In this document: positions 1 to 44,100 of the stretch, one piece after another
Layout: every line of letters begins with the position of its first letter
How positions within the stretch are numbered: position 1 is the first letter of the stretch
Program-made: the position numbers and the translations under genes
Assembly (NCBI GenBank): GCA_013398295.1
Contig: VZSF01001140.1
Span: 434,001 to 498,000 of the forward strand
Direction: 5' to 3'
Origin: Chionis minor
Lineage: Eukaryota; Chordata; Aves; Charadriiformes; Chionididae
Length of the DNA stretch: 64,000 nt
The notes under the pieces: generated by a model
What the model was told of the DNA's origin: nothing
Seen by the model: only the letters and a program-made list of their open reading frames with translations
Databases searched by the model: none

Positions 1-105
1 GACATGGGTTAGGGGTGGGTTTTGGTACTGTAGGTTATGGTTGGACTCGATGATCCTGAAGGTCTCTTCCAACCCAAGTGATTCTATGATTCTATGGGTC
101 TATAA
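1..105 (+). mobile_element. CR1 LINE 3' end (5' part outside window or truncated)
   Basis: The first 105 bases are the last part of an avian CR1 element. They carry the 'GGTTATGGTTGGACTCGATG' block, then 'GGTCTCTTCCAACCCAAGTG', and end in repeats of ATTCTATG, the usual CR1 3' terminus. The tail nearly matches the copies at 10250-10472 (inverted) and 22917-23386, so the three belong to one subfamily. It lies in sense orientation in a CACNB4 intron and may begin upstream of the window. Confidence 0.9.
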
Positions 106-30927
<30,822 letters not shown>

Positions 30928-31475
30928 GTTCAAGAACCTGGGGAAAAATAGTATTCATCAGTTGATAACTTGCCATAACGTAGCTAGGAAAAAAAAAAAA
31001 AATCATCTTAATTTGGCAGATGTAACGCGGTTATACTGAAGTTGCACTCTGCTGTCATTTGACGTTAAGTAGGGGGCAAAAAAAAGTTACCATGCCCTTA
31101 CGTTTCTGCCCAATCATATAGGTTGTTTTTTGGAATTTTTTTTTTTTTTTTTTTAGTACAGCATTTGCATTTATAGCCATACTTTTTCTTGTCGTTAGAT
31201 ATTAGACACATCTGTTTGTAATTTAGGGTACTTATCACGGCACTTATAAAATAATTTCCTGTGCTGGAAATTCCAAATGACCAGTTCCAGTTGGAACCAA
31301 TTTATAAACCAATTCCTGTTGGAATTTGGGTGAATTGACTGGAAAGTCGACTTGAGCATGTTGCAATCAATTGAAAAAAATACAAATGAAAAATCTGAAA
31401 ATTACAACCGACTAGAAGCCAGAAAGTCAGCTACAGTATTTGTTTGCTGGAAGCTCAATTTACATTTAAGGTTAG

Positions 31476-31481
31476 AATAAA
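31476..31481 (+). promoter_or_regulatory. CACNB4: Candidate proximal polyadenylation signal of CACNB4
   Basis: Canonical AATAAA 549 nt after the stop codon, followed within 20 nt by a T-rich stretch (GGATTTATTCTAACTGCTT). It would give a short 3' UTR form. Confidence 0.4.
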
Positions 31482-34400
31482 AGGATTTATTCTAACTGCT
31501 TATTTCCAGAATGGCTTTTTCAGACAAACCAAATGTAAACTATTGAGAGTGCCAAATATCACAAATTATTGCAGCAGTTACAAAATACTTTCCAGTTTGA
31601 AATTATTTTTAGACCTGGCATGAACGTTGCAGCCAAATGATTTCTTTCGTTTCGCCAGTACTGACATTTTTGTTGCGGTCAGCAATGATGAACTATGACA
31701 GGATAAGGGGAAATAGAAACAGGAAAATGAACAAACTTCAGTATAGTTTGTATGTTTAGAGGTTGAGAATAGTCTTTTTTTTTCCCTCTCATTTACCTGA
31801 ACACAGCTAGTAGTCCCAAAATGGAACATGAGTGTATAGATACATAAGATTTTTTTCTCCCATTTTTAGCATTCTGCCTTTTTAAATGGAAAACAACACA
31901 CTCTTCTTACCCAGTATGTAGAATACCTACATGCCAGTACATCTGAGTACCTACCTATATGTTACATCTTTCAAAATCCATCTTTGAATGTCTGAAAATT
32001 CCAACATTGCACAAGAACTCTCCAGAAGAACATCAGTTTATATTCCAGTAATGGCATCTGAGGGAAGGGGGCAGGCTTAAATATTTGTAAATGATGAATA
32101 TTTCAAATAACATATTGGTCAGAACTAGCTTGCAGAAGAAAATCGGCTCGCAGTCAAGTCGTAGAGCTGACATTTTTGATTCATGGAACTATGATAAATC
32201 TTTGGAGATATCGCTGCCTTACTTCCTAACAATCACTTCTTTTCACCTACTGAGTCTTCAGTTTCTTTGGATAGATAAATTTCTGTGATTTGACCTTATG
32301 TCTTACATGATCAGTGAAGCCTTAGATCCGATGCAATTGAAAAATTTACCCTAATTGACCGTTTTGTACAACCCACTAATGTCTTTAAGCGGAGACTCCC
32401 GAAATCCCCCACTGCATGCGTTTTCTAAAATTGACAGAACTATGCTGAACGTGCATTTTTTTATGCAGGTTCATGTTCAAAACTGTATTTTCAAAAATGA
32501 GGATCGTAAACTTTTCTAGTTGCGTATTTTCTTCCCAAAGCCTGCTAACAGCAGGCTTTAAAAGCATGTAGCACTAAATGAATTTCCTGAATATTAACGG
32601 TTTCTTCTACTTTCTGGACCAGTTAGCAAAAATCACTGATATTTTCCACCACTGTTGAGTCTGGTTATCTTCTTGATGTTAACAATGAGAAAAGTAATTC
32701 ATCTCCTATCTGGTACAACCAAAAGTGATGTACATCTCTAGCAGCATTAAAAGACTGCGGATGCATGATTAATTTTTTAAACAACTTCACTGCCCGAAAG
32801 GCAGCCTTCTACACCACTAGATGATTCAAATGGGCCGGTTACCAGGGAAAAAAACAAAAAAAAGAAGAAAAAAAAAGAGAATATCTGCATCCATTGGAGT
32901 AACAGAGTGAAGAATGGGTATGACAGACCCGATCCTGTTTGATTTTCTCAGGCTGGATGCCTGCAGGTTCCAAAAGAGCCTCGAGGCTGAGAAAGCACGG
33001 CAGGATCTGGTCTGGGCACGGTAGCTTCAGCTGCCTTCTCTAATATTTTCTGCTATAGCACAGTGGAGCATTCTCCAGGAATTTTTACAAATCTTTGTTA
33101 CATGTACAGCACACATACCTGCATGAGAAAGAAGGCATTAGGCAAAACATTTTTTCTATAAGCTTTAATAAGTTTCTTGTTTGTGTGCATTAAAGTATTA
33201 ATTGCAAAGGATGCACTGAGATGTATAAACCTAGATTAGACAGCTCTTTATCTTTATTCTGTAGTAGCATTAGGGATCAGATCATTTAACTGCTTGAAGA
33301 TATTTGCATTTTAATGGCAGGTAGCTGCGAAGCATCTACATATATTTTCTAGTAAACAAGGTTACTGCTTTATCATTTCCTAGACAAAAATGTCATTTAT
33401 TTCTAGAGCCTTTTGGAGCCTTGTTTTTAAGTCTTCCATGTCATGCTAGTAAAGGGAAAGACCTACACGACACATATGCACAAATTCCATCACCTGCAGC
33501 ATCTGAAGTGCCAAAACTACTTTGTTTGTTCAAATAAAAACAAGCTTGTGAGGGAAGTCCTGTATTGTCTTGAAAGAACACATCGAGTTCCTTTATTATG
33601 TGGGTTTAAGTTTACTTTACTGTTGTATGTACTTAGTTTACCTTCTCCTCTCCCGCTGCCCATTTAATATAAGAAATCGGTTATAAGTGATCCAGCAGGT
33701 CTTGCTTGCTGTTTTTTTATTCTTTGAAGATAGATACATCTTTAAGTACAAATACACTGAATATGCTAATAGGTGATTAATTTATTCTAGATACAAGCTA
33801 CGGGAACTCTTTATTTTAAAAAGTAAATTATTTTTAGGAAACACGGTAATCAGTAAAAGCTGCAATGTTGATCAGGACATGTTAACTCATAGTATTTGTA
33901 TTAGAACTTCAGCAATGCTAGCCAGCTGTATTGTGATTTATTATGCAATGGCGCTATATAAAATTGTGAAGTTCATGTATTCCTGAATGAATACGAGTAA
34001 GACTAATTTTCCAGTCCTCATACCATTTCTTCTTGTTATTAAAATATTATTAAAGATCAGAGTTCTGTTCCTAAGCTCTGGCTTAACAGAGAATTTTTAG
34101 AAATGTTTATAAAAACTTTTTTGTTGTTGTCATTGTTGTTATCTGAGTTTTTCATTAGGACACTTTGGGAGTAACGATACTTTAGCCAATAAAGGTGATA
34201 ACAACAATCTTAATATCTAAAGGCAATATATGGCGGTGCATTCATACGTTTGTGAATGGATTAACGAAGTATTTTAAAAATCTTGAGGCCACTTTAAAGA
34301 CAATTAATTGTTAAGCTTTTAAATTACTTTGGCAAGATGCATTTAACAGATGCACAGGTTCTTTTACTAGCTCCATAGCTGAACATTTATCCCATGGAAC

Positions 34401-37400
34401 GTGCAACTCGCAACCGATTAAGTTTTCTGAGTCTATCATGAAATGACGTTTAAAGGAATGCAGCCGAAGTGGTCTGTATCAAACTGTAGTTCATAAACAG
34501 TGGGCCAAGTCAGACCATCATTTTCTAAATAGGTCATTCTAAAAATCAGCTCCTCTGCTTGAGAACTGGTAGTGCGCTACGGCCCGACACCTAGATTTTA
34601 TCCTGAAAAACCATTTTGCCACGGAAATCGGGTGATACCCCTGATTTTGTACTTGACAAGCAGGAGCAGTTTCCGAAGCAAGTGCTGTTACCTCTGGCTG
34701 ATCCACCCTACCAGGCACTCGGCCTGCTTCGGATACGCGTCTTTTTGGCGTAACTCCGACGGTCCCAGATAAAGGAGGAGCGCCTGGGATGGGAGGCGGC
34801 TCTGTCGAACACACAGTGTTAGCGTTGGGTTTGCTGCAAATGGAAAAACATTTTCACCGTGTTTTCTCCAGGCTGGAAAGCTGCTTCTGAAGTTGGTATT
34901 TGGGGGGGTTTAATCTTTTGCGCTCCTTGCTTTTAAAATAATGTTGAAGATGTACTTCAGAGAGTGAAAATTACAAAAAGGAGGAAAAGTAGCTGTAGGA
35001 ATAACAAGATAATGGTAGTTCCTCTGGATGTGCGTAGGCCCACAACTTCAAGTTCAGTTTGACTGCAAATCTGAATTCAGTTTGGTCCCAATACCGTAGA
35101 CTTCTCTGAAACGTCCCCGAATCTCCTATCTTTACTGACATTACCATTCTCAAATTAATACTGCTATTATTACTACTTTATAGCATACTGATTTGGCTAA
35201 GTTAGGGGTTTCATGAGTCATTTTTTCTTTAGGAATGTCTTAATTGTGTCCCCTGCTATATTTAGTTTCCTGAGCTCAGTGCTTATGAAGCATGTCCCTG
35301 ATTCCATGCTCTTAATTTTCTTCAAAAGTAATTTGAGATCACAAAATACAAAAAAAAATCAAATGCATGTTTTGTAAAATACCATTGATAGAAATCTGTT
35401 TTCACTCCTAAAAATCTGTATTTTAAAATTGGGTCGCGTTACTCGAGTTGGTCTTGATAGAAGTTTGGACACATGGCGTTCCACTAGCGTGTATTTTGTT
35501 GCTGTTAACCTCTCATCCCTTCACATGGTAGTTCTATAAAGAGTAACGAGACACTGCAATGTAGCCAGTTTTAACTTTGGGGGAATTAAGTTCCCACTGT
35601 CTTTAAAATGATGCCAAAAGAGAGTATATTATTTGAAGAGTTGTCAGTTGAATAACCTCTGGTAGAGTGTCATTCAAGTCCATTTTATTTTATACAGAAA
35701 AGTAAAGGTATGTCTTTAAAAATAAAAGGAAATTTTCATTATGTTGTAAAATCTATGTAAGGCATTAACTTGGAGAGAGAGCTGAAAATGCTACTTAGTA
35801 TTGAAATTTGTGTCAAGATCTCTTTCGTTACTTGTGGAATCCATTTTAAGAAGTCAAGAGAAATATTGTAATTGAATCCATACAAGAGAGTTTTGGGAGA
35901 AGGTACAAACCATTTTAAAATGTTAATGAGAGTGTGTCATCCCTTTACTCCTTGGAAACTGGTGAAGCCGGGAGTAGCATCGGCTTGGTCTTACTGTTTA
36001 GTAAACTTGCCTTTTCCCCTCCAATTTCTGGGCAGTGAGGTACTATTTGGTCTGGCGCCTACAGACACCTACTGCTGGACACAGCATTTATTACTGTCTT
36101 CTCCCAGAGTTGGGATTTGCAAGGTGTGACCATAAATGTCACATACTGATAATCATATGCCTTAGCCATTATTTCCTGAAAAACAAAATGTAATGAACAC
36201 CACAATCCCCTTTGATATTAATTCTCCTCTGTATAAGCGGTAGAAAATCCATATAGTGAGAAAATATATTGTACAGTACAGAATAATATATTTTGCCAAT
36301 GATGTAAAAACAGAGCAAGGAAAAAGAAGCACATTTTTAATAGCACAAATTTACAATAATTCCACTATTGCATTTGGCATTGTATTTTTGAAAACGGAGG
36401 TAAATATTTTGATCCAGCCTCAATGGATTTATTGCATTTTTGATCAGTTTGACGTGCTGCCTGATACTTCAGCAGTTTATTTCTAAGCCTCGCATTTTGC
36501 ATCCATGATTGAGTTTTCAATAACTTGTATTCATTCCATACTAATTAATGAGAAGAAGAAAAAAAAAACCTTTTTAAAATCAGAAAGTCCACTGCATTCA
36601 TTTCTGCCGATTTCCTCCTCACAGCTGAAATTACACTGAAATTACACCTCTGATTTTGGCCAGTGTACGGATTTTGGCATACGACTGATGACTATCCCAC
36701 GAATACACACGTAGCCCAAGCTTGGGAACGAAACAATCCCGGTATATCTGTTCTCGGGGCTACACAGAGCTATGTGTTGTCCTGCGGGGGGGACGGAGAG
36801 GTGTGTGTGGGGGAGAAGAATGTTACACCGTACCAGCGGGGGACGAGTCCACCCAAAAACTTCCACTGATACCGTTGAGAGTTTAAATTAAAAAAAATAA
36901 ATGTAACATTTTAAGAAGTAAATTCAAAAGTAAAGGGAAGGAAGCTTAAGGAACGCAATGCTTGGGCCCAAGGTGCGTTTGTTTGGAAATTGCCTGATCC
37001 TCCTGTCGCGCAGAGCAGGCCGGCGTTCCACGGGAAGGGCGTAGGGAGAAAACGGAGCGAAACGCAAATCCTGCGCAAATCAGCTGTGAGAAACATGGGG
37101 CTGCCCAAGGGCGATGAAAACGCTCGTCCCCAGTGCGAGCTACGGACCTTGGGCTTCTCAGGTGCCAGAAAATACCTGTTTCTCACCCAAACTGGTGCCC
37201 GGCGATAGCTTTGGCGGTGTTACCTCAGCGGGAGCCACTTCAGTCACACTGGGTGAGGTGTTACTACGAGTGGGGGGGAAAAAAAAAAACCAACAAAATA
37301 ACACCCCAAAATTTTGTCTTTGCTGATTTGTCCCTTTCTGGTTTTACTCCTATAGATACTGTACGTGTAGCATTCTATGAGGCATGCCGGGTAAAATATA

Positions 37401-37653
37401 CTATGCAAATTGTGTACAGTGTTGCATGCTTGGCTCTCCCTCTGCTTTTAGTGGCTTTCAAATGAACCAACAACAACAAAACAAACAAAAAAAAAAGTGT
37501 TGTTATTTTTGTGATCAGAATCCTTTAAAAAAAAAACAAACCACAAATGAAAACCGCGGGCTTGCATGCTGAGAGTATCCTCATTTCTATGGGTTTGTTT
37601 TATGGAATTTAGATGTACAAAGAACCGAGCTGCATTACGATTAACTTTTCTAC

Positions 37654-37659
37654 AATAAA
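37654..37659 (+). promoter_or_regulatory. CACNB4: Candidate distal polyadenylation signal of CACNB4
   Basis: AATAAA in TACAATAAATGAG. It is followed by an A-rich run, and T-rich sequence appears only near 37725-37735. It lies about 85 nt before the ARL5A CpG island. If used, the two tandem transcripts would almost touch. Confidence 0.35.
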
Positions 37660-37785
37660 TGAGAAAAAAAAAAAGAAAAAAGTCATAAAAAAACCCACCC
37701 CAAAACACTACAAACCGTTTAAAAGTCTCTTTTTAGCTGGGGGGGGGAAGGCCGCGCTCGCCGCTCGCTGAGGCGGAGTCGCGTA

Positions 37786-37908
37786 ATGGCGGCCGCCGCG
37801 CTACGTCACAGCGACGCGTCAGCTCCCGCCTCCCCCGTCCCTACGGTGGCCGCCGTGTCGCCCATCGCGTCGCTGCTCGCCGCCGCGGCGAGAGATCGGC
37901 CCGGCTGA
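37786..37908 (+). other. ARL5A: Upstream open frame 1 near the ARL5A start
   Basis: ATGGCGGCC begins a 40-codon frame (MAAAALRHSDASAPASP at the start) ending TGA at 37906-37908. It counts as a uORF only if transcription starts upstream of 37786. The same ATG overlaps the YY1-like motif, so it may be a promoter element rather than a translated start. Confidence 0.35.
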
Positions 37909-37951
37909 GGCGAGAGGAGCCGGGGAGGACGGGGGAAAGGGGTCGGCGGCG

Positions 37952-38005
37952 ATGTCCGAGCGTGAGGTGATCCGGCGAGGCCCCGGCCGGCAAAGCGGGC
38001 CCTGA
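37952..38005 (+). other. ARL5A: Upstream open frame 2 in the likely ARL5A leader
   Basis: ATGTCCGAGCG opens a 17-codon frame (MSEREVIRRGPGRQSGP) ending TGA at 38003-38005, 70 nt before the ARL5A start codon. It has a G at -3 (GGCGATG). Its closeness to exon 1 makes it likely to be in the mRNA, so it could modulate translation or give reinitiation. Confidence 0.5.
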
Positions 38006-38075
38006 AGGCGGCGGCGGCGGCGGCGGAGAAACCCCGCGGTCGGCGCTGAGGAGGCGGCGAGGGCCCCGGCTGAGG

Positions 38076-38121
38076 ATGGGGATCCTCTTCACCAGGATAT
38101 GGAGGCTGTTCAACCATCAGG
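38076..38121 (+). CDS. ARL5A: ARL5A exon 1, coding part
   Basis: ATG at 38076 is the start because it opens [15 protein letters not shown], with the myristoylation glycine at position 2. The exon ends with the first base of Glu16 before GTGAGG. It lies within the CpG island; the noncoding 5' end is not defined. Confidence 0.97.
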
Positions 38122-41100
38122 GTGAGGGCGAGGTGGAGGAGGAAGCCTCCCCGGGGACGGGACGGGCCTGAGGGGCGATGGCGGGCGGGCTGAGGCGGTG
38201 GTTGCTGGCCCCTCTGAGGTGGGGGCCGGCCCCGCTCAACCGCCACAGCCGGGGCCACCGGGGCTACCGGGCTACGAGCCCCGGCCGGGGTCGGGGGGTG
38301 GGTGGCCCGGGAGGACAGGCTGCGGCCGGGAAAGTTGGGGGGGTTCGCCTTTTTTTTTTTTTTCCCCTTCTCTTTTTTCCTCCTCATAAGTCACTGGGAA
38401 GCTCATTCCCTGAAAGGTGGCTGCTAAATTATTAACGTGTGCCGAAAGAATACAGCTGTGTTGCGTCGTAGTGTCTAGTCTCCTCTTGTCGTCTGGCGTT
38501 TATTAATGGCCTTAAGTGATCAGCCTCCACATCTGGCAAAATTGCTGCTGTTTATGGAGTAAATATTACAAGTAACCTCAGGTTTGTAATACCTGCCTCC
38601 TTACAGGAAGATTTTAACGAAAGTTGTAACTTTAACTATAAACCCCATGCTGACGCTCTTCTCTGTGTTTATAAGGTCTTTTAAATTTGATTGTGAGTGA
38701 GTTTAACTGCTCTCACGCATGCATGCCGGATGTCCCAAGTCTGTGCCCATTAACACTTAGTGCAAACACAACAAAATATTTTTGTCTTGTAGCATCCAGC
38801 CCCACCTCAGATCTTCCGTTCCAACCGATTTCCTAACATCCACTATGCTGGCAACACCACACCAGAAACAAAAGTTCCTAGTTATGTGGGGTCAGGTAAG
38901 CAGATATTTTTACAATATTGTGCAGTTATGCAAAGTTATTATAACTGGCATTGATATTTGATGGTGCGTAAGACAACTCTGCAAAACCACACAATATTGA
39001 TAAAATCAAAACCGAGAAACCCCGCTTACCTGACCCCTGTCCCCTCCCTCTCTCCTCTGTGATGAATCAATGCGAGTGTACTTTGCTAACGGAAGGAATT
39101 GATCTCTGGTCGTCTGAAGCTTGGGCAGACTGAGAATGGCTTTTTGTTGCCCTTGTGGACCACTAGGGAGAGGGGGGGAAAGCCAGCCCCTTCTCACAAA
39201 GCTTTTACTTGCACGAATAGTCCCGTCGAAGCCAAGGTTATTTGTGCAACTAAAAGTTGTGTAATATAGCTGAGAGCAGGCAGCGCTGACTCGTCCTGGA
39301 AATCGTAAATTTGAATGTGCTTGGCAACACCAGCTGTAGAATTCAAATTCAACTTGGTGATGTATAGGGAAGAAGGTGCTAAATAGAAACAATAATTGAT
39401 TCTGGCATTGGGCTCCAAAATGTGTTCGCATATGTGTCAGAGTAGTTTTGTGTAGTACTCGTTGGTTCGTCTAAACCTAAATTGGGTGAACGCGTACTGT
39501 AAAACATGCATAGGCAAATCTCTTCTCCAAGTGCCAAACCTGCTGAAAGGAAAAGAGGTGCAGTGAGGGAGACAGGTGGGTCACCCTGCGCACGGCGCAC
39601 GTTGGTGTCGCTGCGGCTTTTAACACCTCTTTGGAAAGAGTTGGAGATGTCGCAGGCCGTAATAAAAGCACAGCTTGGAAATGAACATGTAACATGTGTG
39701 AGCACGTGTTCTGGAGAACTACTGTAGTTGGGGGGGAATAGAGAGGACAGTCTGCTACAGTCTGCAAAAATGCGTGGAAGCTTGGGAAAGGATTCCAGCG
39801 CGAGAGCGCTCTGGCAGTTTAGGGAGGGAGAGAATCCGCATGTAATCTCTCAGAAGTGGTTCCTGTAGATGTGCAGATGGGGAAAAATTGGCAGTCGCTT
39901 AGCTATGCGGAACAGTACATGGGTTTGTACACCTCCACAGTCAAACTGACTTTTAGGTATGGCCCATGAAATGTGGCACCTGAAGTTTGGCAGTGTTTGC
40001 TTAGGAAATCAGTCAAAAATGCAAGACTGAACTTGTTTCATAACACAGTTGTTATCGTGATAGCAAAGTTAACTATGTGACTTACCGGTGATATTTTTAT
40101 TTCAGAGCACAAAGTAATCATTGTTGGTCTGGATAATGCAGGAAAAACGACCATTCTTTATCAATTGTAAGTATGGAACACAGATGACGTTTCGTGTATT
40201 TCAAGGTGTGCGCTGTATATGGTACTCTGACTCGCTGTCGCTGCTTTCCCTGTTTTTTTTACTTGGAGAGCATTACGCTGGAGATTACTGAACAGTATAT
40301 GTGGCAGTGGGTCAAAGCATGTGTTTAGAGTTTGGAAAGCTCTGTGTGTTGCCTGGTATATGAATGAGGTTTTGTTCAGAGTTTTTATTTATCAGATTAC
40401 ATTGCTGTTACCACTTAATCACAACTGCCTTTGGTGTCACCGTGTAGGCTGTTTGCCAACTCCATAAAATATGATTATTGTGAGGTTAAGCCACAGGACA
40501 ATGCTGCTAAACTGATCCGTGCCGCAGCATGTAAATACTAAACAAATTGTTCTGTGAGTAGCAAAGCAGTGTAGCCTGACCTCTCCCTGCCGCGGCTTGT
40601 GTCCCGCGCACCAAGGTGTGCTCCATGTCGTTGTGGTGGGGGATGGAGGAGGAAGGCTGAGCGCTGGCTGAACCCAGGGCAGCGCAGCTCCGCGGCTGGG
40701 GGCAGCCCGTGCCGCCTGGCCAGGGCTTCGTCTGAGCCACCAGTGTTGGTAGCTGTTCCGCAGCTTCGGCCTCTAACAGTGGCACTGCCCTGCCTTTGTC
40801 TTGCCTTAACCTTGCTACTGGTTTACGTGAAACTTGTATGAGGTTCGTATCTCTGGTCCTCAGCTGCGTTTTGATAAAAGGGTACAAATTTGTCCACAGA
40901 CTCAGAAGCTTCTAGGTGGGACAGGCGACTCAAGGTCTGTTTATAATAGAAACAGATTTGCAATTTCTCACGTGAAGCAGTCTGCTATTAGGAGGTATTC
41001 CTGGGTCAGTATCAGAAATAATTCCTATTAAGTGACAGGGCCGTACTGGTCCAGTCCTACGCTTAAAATACGCTTTGCTAAAATGTTTGGGTTTTGTCAA

Positions 41101-44100
41101 ATTATGGTATGCTTTTGCCTTTCTTGAAACGTGAAACTCGTGCAGCATTTCCAGCCACTTAAACCCTAGCACGCTCTGCAGAGACAGTGAAAAGATGAAG
41201 GTGGTTGTCGTTATTTAAATCGGGAGCGAGAGATTTTTAAAAGCATAAATAGAACGAAGAATATTTTTTAAGACTGGTAACTGCTACAGCTGAGGGCCGT
41301 CCTCAGTGCATTTTAATGCTGCCTGTGTCTTTCCACTTCCTCCACAAACATCTCATGATTCTTCTCATCTCCTTATTTTTGCAGTCTCAGTGTTTTCTTT
41401 TCCCTTTTGTGCAGTGGATCTCTATATGCCTCCTTTTCCTTTATACCCGTTTTAGCTCTGCAGGACTTCCCCTTCTCTCTCCTTGTATTCCCCTTCCCCT
41501 GTTTGCTGCTTTGACAGAGCTCTGTACGTGCACTGGCCTCTGTTCCTCCTGCTTGACTCCTCCTTAAGCCCTACCTCCATCTGTGCATATCTCATTTTTT
41601 CTCTTACCGTTTCTTCATGGCACGTAAGTGTTCCGAGCATGAATGAATACGTTTAACTCTGTTCGTAAGAGGTGGACAGAGGTAACTAGCAGGACAGCTA
41701 GTGTTGGTTAGTGGGATGCCCCTGACTTGGATGGCATGGAGGGTCACAGCAGATGTTGGAGAGGTGATTCTTCTAACAGATCGCAGCGGCTCCACAGACC
41801 CTTCATTTATTCCCCTTCTCGTACTCAGGTCTCTTCCCTCCCTCCCCTCAGGCAGCCATAAGATTTTGGGATCAGGTGTCTGGAAACGCCATTAAGCTTC
41901 ATGCTCACCTTGGTTTGGTGGGGAGGAGGGAAAAATCCACCTATGGTATTGCAACTGCAAGATGCCACCAGCTTGAATGTGAAAGGCTGCGGGTTCAGCC
42001 AAGGCAAGGGGATTCATGATACGTCGCTTCCAAGCATTAAAAGAACTCCGCTAAAACCTGTTTTTTAAATATGAAAGCGGCCACAGGCACCTAATTATAT
42101 CACTGTTATCCTGAATTTGATTTTATGGTTCTTTCTTCCAGTCCTTCTCTTTCCCTTACATAGTTGCCTTTGAATGTGTGGGGTGAGAAGGTAACTTCTT
42201 GTGCTGCTAAAGCACTGGGTAACCGGGATTCCTTTTCGGAACACTGGACCATCCCTTCATCTCCTCAGTTCTCTGTATGCTCTTCAGGAAATATTCCAGC
42301 ACTGTTACAAGTCTCAAATTGCTGTCACTGTAACTCAGAGCTCTGCTAAAGCTTCAAAAAATGTTCATATAGAATGAAAAAAATATATCAAGATTATCGG
42401 AAGAAAAAATAATTAAGTTCTTTGAAAATGGTTGGCATTTTCCTTGAACCTGCTTTTAATTTTATTTTGTTTGCATATTCCTATACAGTAGAATTTAAAT
42501 AATTGGAACTTTAGAAGCAACCAGAGTAGACATTTGGTTATCACTGTTGATGTAAAACTGGTGGTCTTAATGACAAAGTTGCGCTCAGTATCTCTAAAAC
42601 AAATGTGTTGGAAATACTTGATGTCTGCATTTGTCTCCAAAAAGTAGAGTTATTGGTCTGCGCTGAAGGGTGAGAGAAGAAAGTTTGGACATAAAGTAAC
42701 TGAGTTGTGAGGAAAGGCTCTCCGTGGCCTAGACTGGCGGGAGAGCGAGATGTAGTGTGTTTGGTGGAGCTGGATGCTGACTTGTTGTTTTTCTGCAACC
42801 TTGGAAATCTTGTGGCTTAACCACATTCTTGAAGCAAACAACTGCTCTCTCCCATGCATGCCAAAATCAGTCTGGAAAAAGAAAAGCTGACTGCTTAAAA
42901 CAGCTTCTGAAGCAAATATTCTCTCAGTTTTCTGATTTAATTAATTATAATATAGTTTTGTTCGTGAATGCTCTCTCAGCTTTGTAATTCAATTACAATA
43001 TAGTTCACTGAGCGCTTTTTTATTGCTGTTTTTATTTATTTTTATTCACCTTCCACCATCAAACCTTGTCTCTGCTGCATAGGGAGTGTTTGCTATGATT
43101 CTCCTACTAAGCTTTCTCAGAATAAGCATAAAGTTTAATTTTTATAGCAGTGGGTCTGTTTGGAGTCCTGAGGTGCTGGCTAATGCCAGTTTTGGCAGTG
43201 TCTCAGCGAGTCTGTCTCTCCCCTCTGCAGCTCCATGAATGAAGTGGTGCACACCTCACCCACCATAGGGAGCAACGTGGAAGAGATCGTGGTTAACAAT
43301 ACGCGCTTTCTGATGTGGGATATCGGAGGGCAGGAGTCTCTTCGGTCTTCGTGGAACACCTACTACACCAACACCGAGGTGAGAAGGACCGCCTGGCGGG
43401 AAGCCTTAGTGCGGCTGTTGCTGGTGACGGGGACACGGTGTACCTGAGGTCTCTCCCAGGCGCGCTCCCAGAGGGCTGCGTGAACTGCTTCGGATGTTAG
43501 CGCAGCTCCTGCAGGGTGCTCCTGGTTTGAATTTTAAAGTCTCCTTAGCAAGCTGTTGTATGACTCACCTCTGTTTTTTGGACATAAGATGTGGAATACG
43601 GAGTTGCAGTTAAAACCAGCTTGTTCATAAGGATTCTGCGTCTGGGTCTCTGCGGCCGTAGGGCAGGTGCTCGCTCTGTCTTGGTCCTGCGGATCCCCGC
43701 GTTTACAGGTCCCCTCGTGTGGACCACGGCTGCTGTGTCTCCGCAGCAGGTACTCTAAAACCTGCGTAAGCCCTCCGGGGTAAGGCTGAAAGCCCGAAGG
43801 TTTTCCTCCAGGACTGTGGGAGCTCTGTCTCCCAAGCTCCTGTGATCAATTTACCCAAAAAATACACACCCAAAAATTTAAAGAACTCTTTGGTGATGAA
43901 GTTGCAGCGCATACACTGAACTCGATTAAAATAATGGTTGAAGTCAACGTTTCCTACATGGTATCAGTTGTGGCTTTAAAAAAAGGGTTTTTTTATAAAA
44001 ATTAACTTTGTTCTCCTGTGTTTCCCCGTAAGTCACTATGATGTTTATCTGCATGTGTGGTCTTGAAGTACAGAGTTTACGGGGTTTTTAAAATGCCTGA

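Larger units (their letters stand above)
30928..37680 (+). other. CACNB4: CACNB4 3' UTR and following intergenic sequence
   Basis: 6.75 kb of AT-rich sequence between the CACNB4 stop and the ARL5A promoter. It has no transposon that I recognise, a 19-T run at 31136-31154 and A-rich runs near 32850-32880 and 37270-37290. AATAAA signals occur at 31476-31481, 33533-33538, 35721-35726 and 37654-37659. Mammalian CACNB4 mRNAs have long 3' UTRs, so much of this stretch may be transcribed; the actual cleavage site cannot be fixed from sequence alone. Confidence 0.65.
37740..38345 (+). promoter_or_regulatory. ARL5A: CpG-island promoter of ARL5A
   Basis: An abrupt change from AT-rich sequence to very GC- and CpG-rich DNA, running through ARL5A exon 1 into intron 1. 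There is no obvious TATA box. GCGTAATGGCGGCCGCC (about 37781-37797) resembles a YY1/initiator-type ATGGCGGC element. TACGTCAC at 37802-37809 is a CRE-type site. This is a typical housekeeping promoter; the start site itself is not determined here. Confidence 0.88.

Noticed and set aside
37806..38387. 193-codon minus-strand frame opposite ARL5A exon 1
   Set aside because: It is rich in Pro, Ala, Arg and Lys, as expected from any stop-poor frame in a CpG island and the adjoining T run. It shows no recognisable domain and conflicts with the clear plus-strand gene.
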